A stretch of DNA of 64,000 bases. It comes from Hymenobacter sp. BRD128 (lineage in GTDB: Bacteria; Bacteroidota; Bacteroidia; Cytophagales; Hymenobacteraceae). Location of the stretch: contig NZ_CP053908.1 in assembly GCF_013256625.1 (NCBI RefSeq), forward strand, positions 3,844,001 through 3,908,000, in the 5' to 3' direction. The translations under genes were made by a program, and so were the position numbers. Below are positions 9,018 to 17,264 of this stretch, one piece after another (position 1 is the stretch's first letter; every line of letters begins with the position of its first letter). Under the pieces are notes generated by a model that saw only the letters and a list, made by a program, of their open reading frames with translations, made no database searches and was not told where the DNA came from.

Positions 9018-9656
9018 GTGTTCAATCCCATTCTTATTCTTATCGGCCTCACGGTCGCCATCTCAGCCTACGCCTGGTCCAACCGCGATTTGATGGCCGC
9101 CTGGGTTATGGAGCCCTACGTAATTGCCCGCAATGGGCAGTGGTACCGCCTGCTTACCTCCGGCTTTTTGCATGCCGACTGGGCGCACCTCTTGTTTAAC
9201 ATGTTTGCCTTCTACTCCTTCAGCCCCGTGGTGCTTGCCACGCTGGCGCAGGGCTACGGGGCAGGCACGGGGCTAGCCCTGTTTCTGCTGCTCTACCTGG
9301 GCGGCATTATCGTGTCCGATTTACCCACCTACTTCCAGCACCGCGATGACCGGGGCTACCGCAGCCTGGGTGCCTCGGGTGGCGTGGCGTCAGTGTTGTT
9401 TGCCAGTATTCTGCTCTTTCCGGTGAACCGGAACGGGGGCGGCATCATCATTTTTCCGCTGCCGTTTCCTATTCAGCCCTTTGTTTTTGGCTTACTTTAC
9501 CTGGCGTATTCCTACTACATGGGTCGCCGGCGAAGCGATAATATCAACCACGACGCGCACTTCTACGGGGCGCTTTTTGGAGTGCTGGTTATCATTGCCC
9601 TGGTGCCGGGCGTGCTGGCCAGCTTTGCGCAGCAAGTCGGCGCTTACCGTTTTTAA
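9018..9656 (+). CDS. Rhomboid-family intramembrane serine protease
   Basis: This is a polytopic membrane protease of 212 residues. Features typical of rhomboids are HLLFN (H57, N61) in the second helix, the nucleophile motif GASGG with S120, and a histidine near the last helix (H181 in HDAHFYG) completing the Ser-His dyad. At least six hydrophobic stretches are visible. Compared with GlpG it lacks a long cytoplasmic N-terminal domain. The GTG at 9018 is preceded by TATCTTTA (9004-9011), again only 6 bases before the start, so its message may be leaderless. Natural substrates are unknown. Confidence 0.93.
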   Translation: MFNPILILIGLTVAISAYAWSNRDLMAAWVMEPYVIARNGQWYRLLTSGFLHADWAHLLFNMFAFYSFSPVVLATLAQGYGAGTGLALFLLLYLGGIIVSDLPTYFQHRDDRGYRSLGASGGVASVLFASILLFPVNRNGGGIIIFPLPFPIQPFVFGLLYLAYSYYMGRRRSDNINHDAHFYGALFGVLVIIALVPGVLASFAQQVGAYRF

Positions 9657-9750
9657 GCCGCTCTGCAGCATAATTCAGCGCGGGGAGTATCCAAGTGGTG
9701 GCAAGCTTCGTACAGCAGACACATTCTTTCACCACAGACTTTTCTTTCAC

Positions 9751-10023
9751 ATGAAATCGCTCCGTTCTTTTTCTCAGCGACTGCCCCTGCTGGCTACCCT
9801 GCTTCTGCCTTTGCTGCTGCTTACCACCAGCTGCGCCCGCTTCAACGCCGACGGGAGCTTGGCTCCTTGGGGTATAGCACTTCTTATATTGGACGTATTA
9901 GCTATCATTAATGTATTTGGCCAGCCATGGGACATTGGTAAAAAGATTCTTTGGGCTGCCATTATCTTTTTCTTCCCGTTTGGCGGGCTGCTGATTTATT
10001 ACTTTTTCGGCCGCGGCAGATAG
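9751..10023 (+). CDS. Small PLDc_N-domain membrane lipoprotein
   Basis: This 90-residue protein begins with a basic, hydrophobic signal peptide ending in the lipobox-like TTSC (C28 as the probable lipidated cysteine). Two hydrophobic helices follow. The second carries the features of the phospholipase D N-terminal (PLDc_N) membrane domain, GKKILWAAIIFFFPFGGLLI. Such proteins have no catalytic domain and no known activity. The ATG at 9751 is chosen because the signal peptide begins there; the reading frame is open for 270 bases upstream inside the rhomboid gene. A strong hairpin terminator follows. Confidence 0.8.
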   Translation: MKSLRSFSQRLPLLATLLLPLLLLTTSCARFNADGSLAPWGIALLILDVLAIINVFGQPWDIGKKILWAAIIFFFPFGGLLIYYFFGRGR

Positions 10024-10048
10024 GCTAGCTTACCCAGCTGCACTCATA

Positions 10049-10085
10049 AAAAGAGGGACCTTGCTCGAAGCAAGGTCCCTCTTTT
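10049..10085. terminator. Bidirectional intrinsic terminator
   Basis: A perfect 16-bp inverted repeat (10049-10064 and 10070-10085, core AGAGGGACCTTGC) with a 5-nt loop has A-runs on one side and T-runs on the other. It can end both the plus-strand lipoprotein gene and the minus-strand DUF2939 gene. Confidence 0.85.
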
Positions 10086-10113
10086 GTGTACCGGCTATCC
10101 GACACCGGCCTGT

Positions 10114-10742
10114 TTAATGGCTATTAAGTAAACGGTTCTTTTCGAGGCGGGCCACGCCCTGCACCAGCTCCTCGGCATTAGTAATCTGCTTGGCCTGCCA
10201 GTGGCCATCGGCCTGCTTTTGCAGCTTTACCTCTACCACCATCGTAGTGTCATAGCGCGGCTGCGTAAACTCCAGTCCGACCAGCGCTTCATTGCCCTTG
10301 TCGGTGCTGTATTTAATGCCTTTAAACTTACTATCGGGGCTTACCACGTGCCCGGCTAGCCCCAGTAGGGAAATATTGACCAAGCGCTTGGGGCAGCTGC
10401 CTGCGCCGCCTCCAGCGAGCCCGTCTCAACGTAGCGCTGTATTTCGTTGTGGGCGGCCTTGGCTAGCTGAGGCTTTAGCAGGCGCAGGCCGCCGCGCAGG
10501 GCTAGCCCACCGCCCGGTACCAAGGCAGCCAGCGCCCCACTGTGGTCGGCCACATTATCTACCAAGTGGCCCGTCAGGGCATCCACATCTACGTAACGGT
10601 TGAAGGCTGCCTGGTCGTGCGTTTGCGTGGCGGCGGCGGCCTGCAACAGGGCATATTCAGGCCCTTTTTTCAGCGACGAGTAGTAATAATAGCCGCCCGC
10701 CACCAAAGCCAGGAGCAGCACGAATAACAGCAAACGCTTCAT
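10114..10742 (-). pseudogene. DUF2939-family membrane-anchored protein, broken by one frameshift
   Basis: The 5' part (10742 down to about 10380) encodes a signal anchor (MKRLLLFVLLLALVAGG), a YYYYS stretch and the ALLQAAAATQTHDQAAFNRY region typical of DUF2939 proteins. The rest of the family domain (LVNISLLGLAG... to RLEKNRLL) continues in another frame down to 10114. Adding one C to the CCCC run just upstream of the break (coding strand GCTGCCCCAAGCGC, near 10385-10395) restores one open frame of about 209 codons reading AAPKRLVNIS. The break may be a sequencing error or a real mutation. The function of DUF2939 proteins is unknown. The gene is divergent from the glycerophosphodiesterase gene. 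Confidence 0.7.
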
Positions 10743-10851
10743 TGCGGATTCTTAAAGAGAAAAGAAGGAGCACACGACCCACCCATAATCTGGCGCAAAG
10801 AAAGCGATAAGGCCGCGTGGCTGCCCCGTGTTTTGCCGCGTACAAGCGCGC

Positions 10852-11736
10852 ATGGCTTTTACTTCTTTCCTTCCCCGGCTGGCTAGCCAGCCCGAAGTGC
10901 ACGGGCACCGCGGCTGCCGCGGCTTATTGCCCGAAAATACGCTGCCCGCATTCTTACATGCCCTGGCGCTGGGTGTCGATGTGCTGGAGCTCGACGTCGT
11001 GATTTCAGCCGACCAGCAAGTGGTTGTTTCGCACGAGCCTTGGCTGGCTGCCCGGCTCGGCCGCGACCCCGATGGCAGGCTTATCGACCCGCTTCAGGAG
11101 CAGGCACTCAATCTCTATCAGGTGCCCTACGCTACCATCCGGCGCTGCGCGGTAGGCGAGTGGCCGCACCCCCTGTTTCCGACGCAGCGCCCTAGCCCCA
11201 CTTACCGCCCGCTGCTAAGCGAAGTGTTGCGCGCTGCCGAAGCGGCTTGCCAGCACCTGGGGCGCCCGCCGGTAGGCTATTCTATCGAACTAAAGAGCAC
11301 GCCTGCTGGCGACGCTTTGTATCATCCCGCGCCCGTCCGCTTTGTCGAATTGGTATTGGCCGAAATTGCAGCCGTTGCGGTGCAGGCTTGCACAACGTTG
11401 CTCAGCTTCGACGCGCGTATTCTGCAAGTAGCGCGCCGGCTAGCCCCGGCGCAGGCATTGTGCCTGCTTAGCGAAACTCCCACCGCTGCCGGTACTTGGT
11501 TTACTGAACTGGGATTTGTGCCGCAAGTGTTCGGTTGCGATTTTCACCTACTGTCGTCTGAATCGGTACAAATACTGCGAACGGCTCATCCCGAATTGTA
11601 CTTAGTACCCTGGACCGTGAATGAGCCCGATGACTTACGCCGCGTGCTATCGTGGCACGTTGATGGCATTACTACCGATTTTCCTGACCGCCTGTTAGCC
11701 ATGCTTGGCCGAACGGCTGATGTAAAACAAGTGTAA
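10852..11736 (+). CDS. Glycerophosphodiester phosphodiesterase
   Basis: This enzyme hydrolyses glycerophosphodiesters from lipid turnover to glycerol-3-phosphate and an alcohol. The 294-residue TIM-barrel protein shows the family's metal and catalytic signature: HRGCRG followed by LPENTLPAF (about residues 20-37), then ELDVVIS (about 45-53) and SHEPW. IELKS in mid-protein and VPWTVNEPDD near the C-terminus are also typical. No signal peptide is seen, so the protein is probably cytoplasmic. The ATG at 10852 is used; an upstream TTG would only add eight residues. Confidence 0.92.
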   Translation: MAFTSFLPRLASQPEVHGHRGCRGLLPENTLPAFLHALALGVDVLELDVVISADQQVVVSHEPWLAARLGRDPDGRLIDPLQEQALNLYQVPYATIRRCAVGEWPHPLFPTQRPSPTYRPLLSEVLRAAEAACQHLGRPPVGYSIELKSTPAGDALYHPAPVRFVELVLAEIAAVAVQACTTLLSFDARILQVARRLAPAQALCLLSETPTAAGTWFTELGFVPQVFGCDFHLLSSESVQILRTAHPELYLVPWTVNEPDDLRRVLSWHVDGITTDFPDRLLAMLGRTADVKQV

Positions 11737-12177
11737 CTATTTGCTATACTGTAAAGCATACGCATTACAAATTGTTCTGTGTAAAGTAAATTGTTTCATG
11801 GTGAATATGTCCATTACACTTTCTAATTGATGTAATTTATCATGGTTTATTTGGTTTACATCATTGTCTCATCCATCTTTGTATTATCACCTTGTAACAC
11901 CAGCTACACATGCCTCATCAGGGCGAAATACTGCAAGAAGCCATTAAAAACAGTGGTATTTCCATCACGCGTATCGTGGAAGAGCTTGGTATTACACGTC
12001 CGACTATCTATCGTAAATTCAAAGATGATACACTTGATTCCAATTTTGTAAAAAATATCGGACAAATTATCGGGCATGATTTTTCTCATGACTTTACAAT
12101 TGTTCAACAATCAACTCTGCCTTTTGTAACTCAAAATGTCCGTTCTGCTGTTACAAATAATATTACACCACGTGTAA
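11721..12177. promoter_or_regulatory. Cluster of TGTAA/TTACA motifs around the HTH gene
   Basis: TGTAA or its complement TTACA occurs at 11721, 11732, 11750, 11765, 11780, 11814, 11831, 11856, 11893, 12047, 12094, 12125, 12151, 12163 and 12173. The last two form the palindrome TTACAC-CAC-GTGTAA. This density is far above the surroundings and suggests multiple binding sites, but no binding data exist and AT-richness explains part of it. Confidence 0.4.
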
Positions 12178-12296
12178 CACCTACTCAGAAGCCTGATTTT
12201 GACGCGCAAGGACAGCTTTTAGCTCTTCAAACGAAGTATATCGCCCTTCTTGAAGCGTACAATGAATTGTTGTTGAAAGTGTACGGTCCTAAGTAA
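11910..12296 (+). CDS. Small helix-turn-helix regulator in an AT-rich locus
   Basis: The 128-residue protein has an N-terminal helix-turn-helix of about 45 residues (ISITRIVEELGITRPTIYRKF, residues 17-37). A variable linker follows, then a C-terminal helix with heptad-like leucines (LLALQTKYIALLEAYNELLL, about 103-122) that could dimerise. The gene is clearly more AT-rich than its neighbours and uses different codons, which suggests recent acquisition or special selection. The gene and its upstream region are crowded with TGTAA/TTACA words, candidate operators for its own product. No close family is recognised beyond HTH. Confidence 0.75.
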   Translation: MPHQGEILQEAIKNSGISITRIVEELGITRPTIYRKFKDDTLDSNFVKNIGQIIGHDFSHDFTIVQQSTLPFVTQNVRSAVTNNITPRVTPTQKPDFDAQGQLLALQTKYIALLEAYNELLLKVYGPK

Positions 12297-12302
12297 CAAA
12301 AA

Positions 12303-12318
12303 TGTTTCACGTGGAACA
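12303..12318. promoter_or_regulatory. parS: parS-like centromere site
   Basis: TGTTTCACGTGGAACA fits the bacterial chromosomal parS consensus TGTTNCACGTGNAACA, with only the N positions unpaired. ParB binds such sites and loads condensin near the replication origin. It lies in a gene-free stretch and close to recF, a gene often near oriC. No parAB or dnaA is in the window. Confidence 0.65.
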
Positions 12319-12790
12319 TTTTTGACAAAGGCGCAGTGCCAGCCTCAGTGTAGCACGAAAATTGGCCCGTTTCGGCACGCACTTGACTGCCTTACTGATA
12401 GGCAAGTGTTACATCGAATAAGATTGAAGCCGCTGACAAAAGAAACGGGCTTCTTGCCATTCGGATAGTTTCGTGGTAGTTCAGTCAGCCATAAATGAGC
12501 TGAATAATCGGCAGTACTAGCCACCCAGCCACCGGGCGCTAGGTGCGCCGATTTTGCGAACTGCCAAACGGAAAGTCAGCAGCGCATAATAAAATTTTGA
12601 TACCAGCGCGAACCCGGAAGGGTTAGTATGCGGCGAGTGGAAACGCAATCAGTTGCATCTCTGCAGCAGCGTAGGCTGGTTAAAAGACAAGGCATAAATG
12701 GGGGCGTCTTGCCTCCAATGCGCTAATTATAAAACCTCAGTATCGTCTAGCTTCAGCAGTTGATAGCGGAAGCACCAGCCCCGGCAGGGT
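12319..12790. other. Gene-free stretch between the HTH gene and DUF721
   Basis: About 470 bases hold no convincing reading frame on either strand. A few short inverted repeats are visible (for example TTCAG...CTGAA at 12480-12504). I could not match it to tmRNA, RNase P RNA or SRP RNA. A structured RNA cannot be excluded. Confidence 0.5.
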
Positions 12791-13108
12791 TTATAGAAAA
12801 ACAACCTCGGTCACTACCTGCGTTCCCACCTCGGCGTTCAGCATTTCAAGAACCCTGGTTTTAGCCATTACTAGCTCGTGCTTAAGTGGCGCCGAAGTGA
12901 GACGTACAAAGAGCTTGCCCTTGCTCACGTAGACCTCCTTGGTTTTGAGCGCGACGGCCTTGCCCATTACGCGTTCCCAGCTGGCTACTATTGTTACCTC
13001 GTTGAGTTTGCCGCCGAGCCGATAAGCGCGCACCAGAGCCTCTAATCCTTCTTTTAGCGGAATAATATCGGCGCGGCGGGCGGTGGGGGATAGGCTGGGT
13101 TTTTTCAC
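12791..13108 (-). CDS. DUF721 (DciA-like) protein
   Basis: The 105-residue protein matches the DUF721 pattern: a short charged N-terminus, then LGGKLNEVTIVASWERVMGK (about residues 32-51), and a beta-rich end with LFVRLTSAPLKHEL and a closing VVTEVVFL. DUF721 includes DciA, the ancestral loader of the replicative helicase DnaB, so a role in replication is plausible. The family is short in Bacteroidota. It sits directly downstream of recF on the same strand (95-bp gap), a pairing that supports a DNA-replication context. Confidence 0.82.
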   Translation of the reverse strand: MKKPSLSPTARRADIIPLKEGLEALVRAYRLGGKLNEVTIVASWERVMGKAVALKTKEVYVSKGKLFVRLTSAPLKHELVMAKTRVLEMLNAEVGTQVVTEVVFL

Positions 13109-13203
13109 GAATGGAGGCTAAACTAATGCGCGAGCATCCCATAAAACGGCTGCTTTCGCTTCCTCAAAAGTACACCTTGCCTAGGCAGAACCGGGTTCAA
13201 AAA

Positions 13204-14331
13204 TCAGATTGGCATCACTTGGCCCGCGCTCACCTGGAAGCGCTGGATGGCACTGCCAACGCCCGCCAGTGCCTGGTCGGTACGCGCTAGGTTGGTATCG
13301 GTCAAGAAGACTTGGCCGAACGTCTGGTCGGCGACGAGTTGGAGCAGCCGCGTGATTCGCTTGTCATCGAGGCGGTCGAAAATATCATCAAGTAGCAGCA
13401 GCGGCTTGGCTAGCGCCTGGCCGGCGGGCAGTGCCCGGCTACTCAGTAGCTCAAACTGCGCAAGCTTAAGCGCAATGGCAAAGGACTTTTGCTGTCCCTG
13501 CGAAGCATAGCTTTTGACGGGCAGCCCATCCATGAGAAAGTTGAAATCGTCACGATGAGGGCCGGTAGTACTACGTTGCAACATAAGGTCGCGCCGCTCA
13601 TTAGCGAGTAGCAAGTGGCGAAAATTCTGGCCCGTCAACTGGCTCTTATATTCAACGGCTACCTGCTCGCGCCCATCGGCTAGCTGCTCGTAGTGACGCT
13701 GAAAGACCGGGATAAACTGCGCAAGAAAAGTGCTGCGTAGTATCGATAAGTTCTCACCCAGCGGGGCTAACTGGTCGTCGAGCGCTTGCAGGTACAGCGC
13801 ATCAAAGCCGTGGCTGCCTGCGCCTTGCTTGAGCGTAGCATTGCGTTGGCGTAATAGACCATTATACTGAATGAGCAGCTCCAGAAAATCATGGTCGAGC
13901 TGCGACTGCAAACTATCAAAATAACGCCGCCGGTCCTCACTGCCCTGCCGGATAAGGTCCGTATCGTAGGGCGAGATGAGCACGGCTGGGTAGCGGCCAA
14001 TGTGGTCGGCTAGTCGGTCATAGGGCTGCTTATCGTGGGTAATAATTTTCTTCTGGCCCGCCCGCATACTCACCTGAATGGCTTCGGGTCGCTCGTGCTG
14101 GGGAGTAGAAAACCGGCCCTTTACTACGAAAAAATCGGCCCCTTGCTTGATGCTCTGCGCATCGGCGCCGGCGAAAGCGCTTTTGGTAAGCGCCAGGTAG
14201 TGAATGGCATCGAGCAGATTAGTTTTGCCACTACCGTTGTCGCCGACAAAGCAATTGATGCCGGGGCTAAAAGCCAGGCTAGCTTCGTCGTAGTTTTTAA
14301 AAAACAGCAAGTGGAGCTGGTCGAGCGTCAT
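13204..14331 (-). CDS. recF: DNA replication and repair protein RecF
   Basis: RecF is an SMC-like ATPase that helps load RecA at single-strand gaps. The 375-residue product starts MTLDQLHLLFFKNYDEA, typical of RecF. It has Walker A GDNGSGKTN (about residues 30-38), SFAIALKLAQ with the preceding KSYASQGQQK as the signature region, and the Walker B region PLLLLDDIFDRLD. Length is normal (about 360-375). It is transcribed toward DUF721 and away from pdhA. Confidence 0.96.
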   Translation of the reverse strand: MTLDQLHLLFFKNYDEASLAFSPGINCFVGDNGSGKTNLLDAIHYLALTKSAFAGADAQSIKQGADFFVVKGRFSTPQHERPEAIQVSMRAGQKKIITHDKQPYDRLADHIGRYPAVLISPYDTDLIRQGSEDRRRYFDSLQSQLDHDFLELLIQYNGLLRQRNATLKQGAGSHGFDALYLQALDDQLAPLGENLSILRSTFLAQFIPVFQRHYEQLADGREQVAVEYKSQLTGQNFRHLLLANERRDLMLQRSTTGPHRDDFNFLMDGLPVKSYASQGQQKSFAIALKLAQFELLSSRALPAGQALAKPLLLLDDIFDRLDDKRITRLLQLVADQTFGQVFLTDTNLARTDQALAGVGSAIQRFQVSAGQVMPI

Positions 14332-14407
14332 TCGGGGCGGGGGGGTGAGAGTACGGCGGGTATTACGTAATTTCGCCCTCCCAACGCGAAATTATATACC
14401 CCGAATT

Positions 14408-15589
14408 ATGGCGGAGTCGAAAGTAAAGGATGCGTCGAAGGCCGGCGCGAACGGCAGCAAAGCCAACGGCCAGGAAACGGCAAAAGTAGTTGATACAGCT
14501 ACGGGCGTCGAAACGGCCCCGCAGCCGGCAGTCGAAGAGCTACCCGATGCCCACCAGGGCGGCAACCCCGCCACCGAGCCCGTGGCTACTTCGCCCGCCC
14601 AGCCCGAATTTCCGAAAGAGACGTACCTGACCTGGTATGAGCAAATGCAGCTCATGCGCAAGTTTGAGGAGAAGGCGGGCCAGCTCTATGGCCAGCAAAA
14701 AATTAAAGGCTTTTGCCACCTCTACATTGGCCAGGAGGCCTGCGTAGCGGGTGCGGTGTCGGCCTTGGAAAAAGGCGACAAGTACATTACGGCCTACCGC
14801 GACCACGCCCACCCGTTAGCCCTGGGTACCTCGCCCAATGCCATTATGGCCGAGCTGTTTGCCAAAGCTACCGGCTGCTCGAAGGGTAAAGGCGGCTCGA
14901 TGCACATGTTTGACAAAGAAGTTGGGTTTATGGGCGGCCACGGCATTGTGGGCGGCCAGATTCCGATGGGCGCCGGCATCGCCTTCGCCGAGAAGTACAA
15001 CAAGACCGGTAAGCTTTGCATTTGCTACATGGGCGACGGTGCCGTGCGCCAGGGCGCGCTGCACGAAGCCTTTAATATGGCTATGTTGTGGAAATTGCCC
15101 GTGATTTTTGTGGTGGAGAACAACGGCTACGCCATGGGCACAGCCGTAGGGCGCTCGTCTAACGTGACGGAGCTACACATCATCGCCGAAGGTTACCAGA
15201 TGCCCAACGAGCCGGTGAATGCTATGAACGTGGAAGACGTGCACCAGGCCGTGGCCCGCGCCGCCGAGCGCGCCCGCAACGGCGAAGGCCCAACCTTCCT
15301 CGAATTTAAAACCTACCGCTACAAGGGCCACTCGATGAGCGACCCGGCCAAGTACCGCACCAAAGAAGAAGTGGAGGAGTATCGCCACCGCGATACCATC
15401 GAGGCCGTGCGCCACACCATCCTCACGCACAGCATGGCGACTGAGGAGGAGCTAGCCGCCATCGATGAGCGCATCAAAGGCCAGGTGCAGGAATCGGTTG
15501 ATTTTGCTGAAAACTCGCCCTACCCCGATGCCGCTGAGCTCTACCACGACGTGTACGTGCAGAACGACTACCCGTATATTCACGATTAG
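14408..15589 (+). CDS. pdhA: Pyruvate dehydrogenase E1 component, alpha subunit
   Basis: E1 alpha, with E1 beta, decarboxylates pyruvate using thiamine diphosphate. The 393-residue protein has the TPP-binding motif GDGAVRQG...NN (about residues 217-245, ending VVENNGYAMG). The YRDHAHPL and KGKGGSMHMF segments of E1 alpha are present, as is the phosphorylation-loop-like YRYKGHSMSDPAKYR. The first 70 or so residues form an Ala/Thr/Pro/Glu-rich extension not present in the usual protein of about 330-340 residues. The ATG at 14408 is the first plausible start after the divergent recF gene. The E1 beta and E2 genes are not adjacent. Confidence 0.95.
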   Translation: MAESKVKDASKAGANGSKANGQETAKVVDTATGVETAPQPAVEELPDAHQGGNPATEPVATSPAQPEFPKETYLTWYEQMQLMRKFEEKAGQLYGQQKIKGFCHLYIGQEACVAGAVSALEKGDKYITAYRDHAHPLALGTSPNAIMAELFAKATGCSKGKGGSMHMFDKEVGFMGGHGIVGGQIPMGAGIAFAEKYNKTGKLCICYMGDGAVRQGALHEAFNMAMLWKLPVIFVVENNGYAMGTAVGRSSNVTELHIIAEGYQMPNEPVNAMNVEDVHQAVARAAERARNGEGPTFLEFKTYRYKGHSMSDPAKYRTKEEVEEYRHRDTIEAVRHTILTHSMATEEELAAIDERIKGQVQESVDFAENSPYPDAAELYHDVYVQNDYPYIHD

Positions 15590-15683
15590 TTTCATCTTTT
15601 AACCCGGCCCCTTGCCTTTGCGGCCGGGTGGCCTCCAGCGGCGCAGCTAGGCTACCAGCCGCGCCGCCGCGCTACCTATCCAA

Positions 15684-16448
15684 ATGTCTAAAATTCCTTA
15701 CACCGGCAAAACGCCGGGCGCCCGCCAGCCAGTCCGTCCCGTATCGACCGACCCGCTAGCCCCGGCCGAAGAGAGCTACGTGACCGCAAACCCGCTGCTC
15801 GAAGACCCCGATGCGCTGGCGGCCCGGCTGGCCGACTCGGAGGACTTTGTGCGCCGCAATCGCAACCTGCTGCTCGGGGTACTGGTGGCGGTGGTAGCGG
15901 TGGTGGCCGGTGCGTTTGGGTACAACTACTGGCGCACCGAGCAAAACACGCAGGCTCAGAATGCGATGTTTAAGGCCGTAAATTACTGGGAGGCCGACTC
16001 GCTGAATAAGGCAACTAAAGGCGATGGCAAGCATCCTGGCCTAGCCAAGGTGGCTAGCGAGTATAGCGGTACTAAAGCCGGCAACTTGGCCAATTTTTAC
16101 GCCGGCGTGGCCGCGCTGAAGCAGGGCAAGTACCAGGATGCCTACAACCTGCTCGATAAGTTCAGCGCCGACGACTACCTCGTGCAGTCGCGGGCCTACT
16201 CGCTCATGGGCGATGCCAAGCTGGAGCTGAACCAGCCGAAGGAAGCCGCGGAGTTGTACGCCAAGGCCGCCGACCACAAAGCCAACGATTTCTTCTCGCC
16301 GGGCTACGTGCTCAAGCAGGGTATTGCCCTGGAAACGGCTAAGGATAACGCCGGCGCTCTCAAGGCTTACGACCGCATCCTGAATGACTACGCAGCTTCG
16401 CCGGAGGCTAGCGAAGCCCGGCAGCGCAAGGCCGCGCTGGCTCAGTAA
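15684..16448 (+). CDS. TPR-containing membrane-anchored protein (YfgM-like)
   Basis: The 254-residue protein has a proline-rich cytoplasmic N-terminus (about residues 1-58) and one transmembrane helix (LLLGVLVAVVAVVAGAFGY, about 61-79). A periplasmic tetratricopeptide region follows, with recognisable repeats at about 135-165 (NFYAGVAALKQGKYQDAYNLL), 170-200 (AYSLMGDAKLELNQPKEAAEL) and 208-245. This layout resembles YfgM, a chaperone-like partner of the Sec translocon and PpiD. A PpiD-like protein is encoded about 6 kb downstream. The functional link is inference. Confidence 0.82.
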   Translation: MSKIPYTGKTPGARQPVRPVSTDPLAPAEESYVTANPLLEDPDALAARLADSEDFVRRNRNLLLGVLVAVVAVVAGAFGYNYWRTEQNTQAQNAMFKAVNYWEADSLNKATKGDGKHPGLAKVASEYSGTKAGNLANFYAGVAALKQGKYQDAYNLLDKFSADDYLVQSRAYSLMGDAKLELNQPKEAAELYAKAADHKANDFFSPGYVLKQGIALETAKDNAGALKAYDRILNDYAASPEASEARQRKAALAQ

Positions 16449-16471
16449 ACGCTACCTCGATATCGATACCC

Positions 16472-16509
16472 AGCGACGGCGCTTTCCTACTGCGGAGAGC
16501 GCCGTTGCT
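16472..16509 (+). terminator. Probable intrinsic terminator before ribH
   Basis: A 12-bp inverted repeat with one mismatch (16472-16483 and 16498-16509) lies 24 bases after the TPR gene stop. The following bases (ATTTACC) give only a weak T-run. Confidence 0.45.
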
Positions 16510-16600
16510 ATTTACCAAATAATGTGCGCAGGCTACTGCGCTTGCGGCGGCGGCTCGGTCGGGCCCCGCTAGCTCATTCTTACGCAAAACCCGAAACCAT

Positions 16601-17077
16601 ATGGCAACCGCCCTCCAAAATCTCAGCGCTTACGACAGCACCAGCTTTGTTGACATCAGTGAAAAACGTTTCGGCCTGGTAGTGGCCGAATGGAACCGCG
16701 AATTGACCGACACGCTCAGCACCGGGGCCTACGAAACCCTGCTGAAGCACGGCGCGAAGGCGGAAAATATTTTTCGCAACACGGTGCCCGGTAGCTTTGA
16801 GCTCACGCTGGGGGCGCAATTTCTGGCGCAGCACGAAGAGATTGACGCCATCATCTGCCTGGGCGTGGTAATCAAGGGCGATACCAAGCACGACGACTAC
16901 ATCTGCCACGCCGTGGCCCAAGGGCTGACTACGGTTGGTCTTAAGTATAATAAGCCCGTGATATTTGGGTTGGTGACGACGAATACCCTGGAGCAGGCCT
17001 GGGACCGGGCCGGTGGGCGCCATGGCAACAAAGGCGTGGAAGCCGCCGTGGCAGCCATTCAAATGCTCGGATTCTGA
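16601..17077 (+). CDS. ribH: 6,7-dimethyl-8-ribityllumazine synthase
   Basis: Lumazine synthase joins the ribityl-pyrimidine and dihydroxybutanone phosphate in the penultimate step of riboflavin synthesis. The 158-residue product has the expected WNRELT near residue 30, the PGSFEL substrate loop (about 64-69), GVVIKGDTKHDDYI (about 88-101) with the catalytic histidine in this segment, and FGLVTTNTLEQA near residue 120. Length is normal. No FMN riboswitch was recognised upstream. Confidence 0.96.
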   Translation: MATALQNLSAYDSTSFVDISEKRFGLVVAEWNRELTDTLSTGAYETLLKHGAKAENIFRNTVPGSFELTLGAQFLAQHEEIDAIICLGVVIKGDTKHDDYICHAVAQGLTTVGLKYNKPVIFGLVTTNTLEQAWDRAGGRHGNKGVEAAVAAIQMLGF

Positions 17078-17118
17078 AGCAATAAGGAAGCCAGCGAAGC
17101 AAAGCCGCTGAAACTAAT

Positions 17119-17126
17119 TACCTTTG
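17119..17126 (+). promoter_or_regulatory. -7 promoter box before a 29-codon ORF
   Basis: TACCTTTG matches TAnnTTTG perfectly and lies 15 bases before an ATG at 17142. No -33 TTG is found at the expected distance. Confidence 0.4.
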
Positions 17127-17141
17127 CCCCGCGAAACCCGG

Positions 17142-17231
17142 ATGCTAGCGATGGCTACCACGGCGAAGCCAACAGCTAAGCCAAACTTTTTAGTTAGGCG
17201 GGGCGTTGGGTTGGCCAAGCTTTGTGGCTAA
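17142..17231 (+). CDS. Possible 29-residue small ORF
   Basis: The frame reads MLAMATTAKPTAKPNFLVRR and nine more residues to TAA at 17229. It is basic and follows a perfect -7 box, in the gap between ribH and the TraR/DksA gene. A second possible start is the ATG at 17151. It has no recognised family. It may be a real small protein, a leader peptide or chance. Confidence 0.3.
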   Translation: MLAMATTAKPTAKPNFLVRRGVGLAKLCG

Positions 17232-17264
17232 GGGACTTATTATTATTTTTTTACTTGCTTTTCG

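Noticed and set aside
12601..12640. CCGGAAGG-like segment resembling an SRP RNA loop
   Set aside because: Only a few bases match, and the surrounding helix of SRP RNA domain IV is not present.
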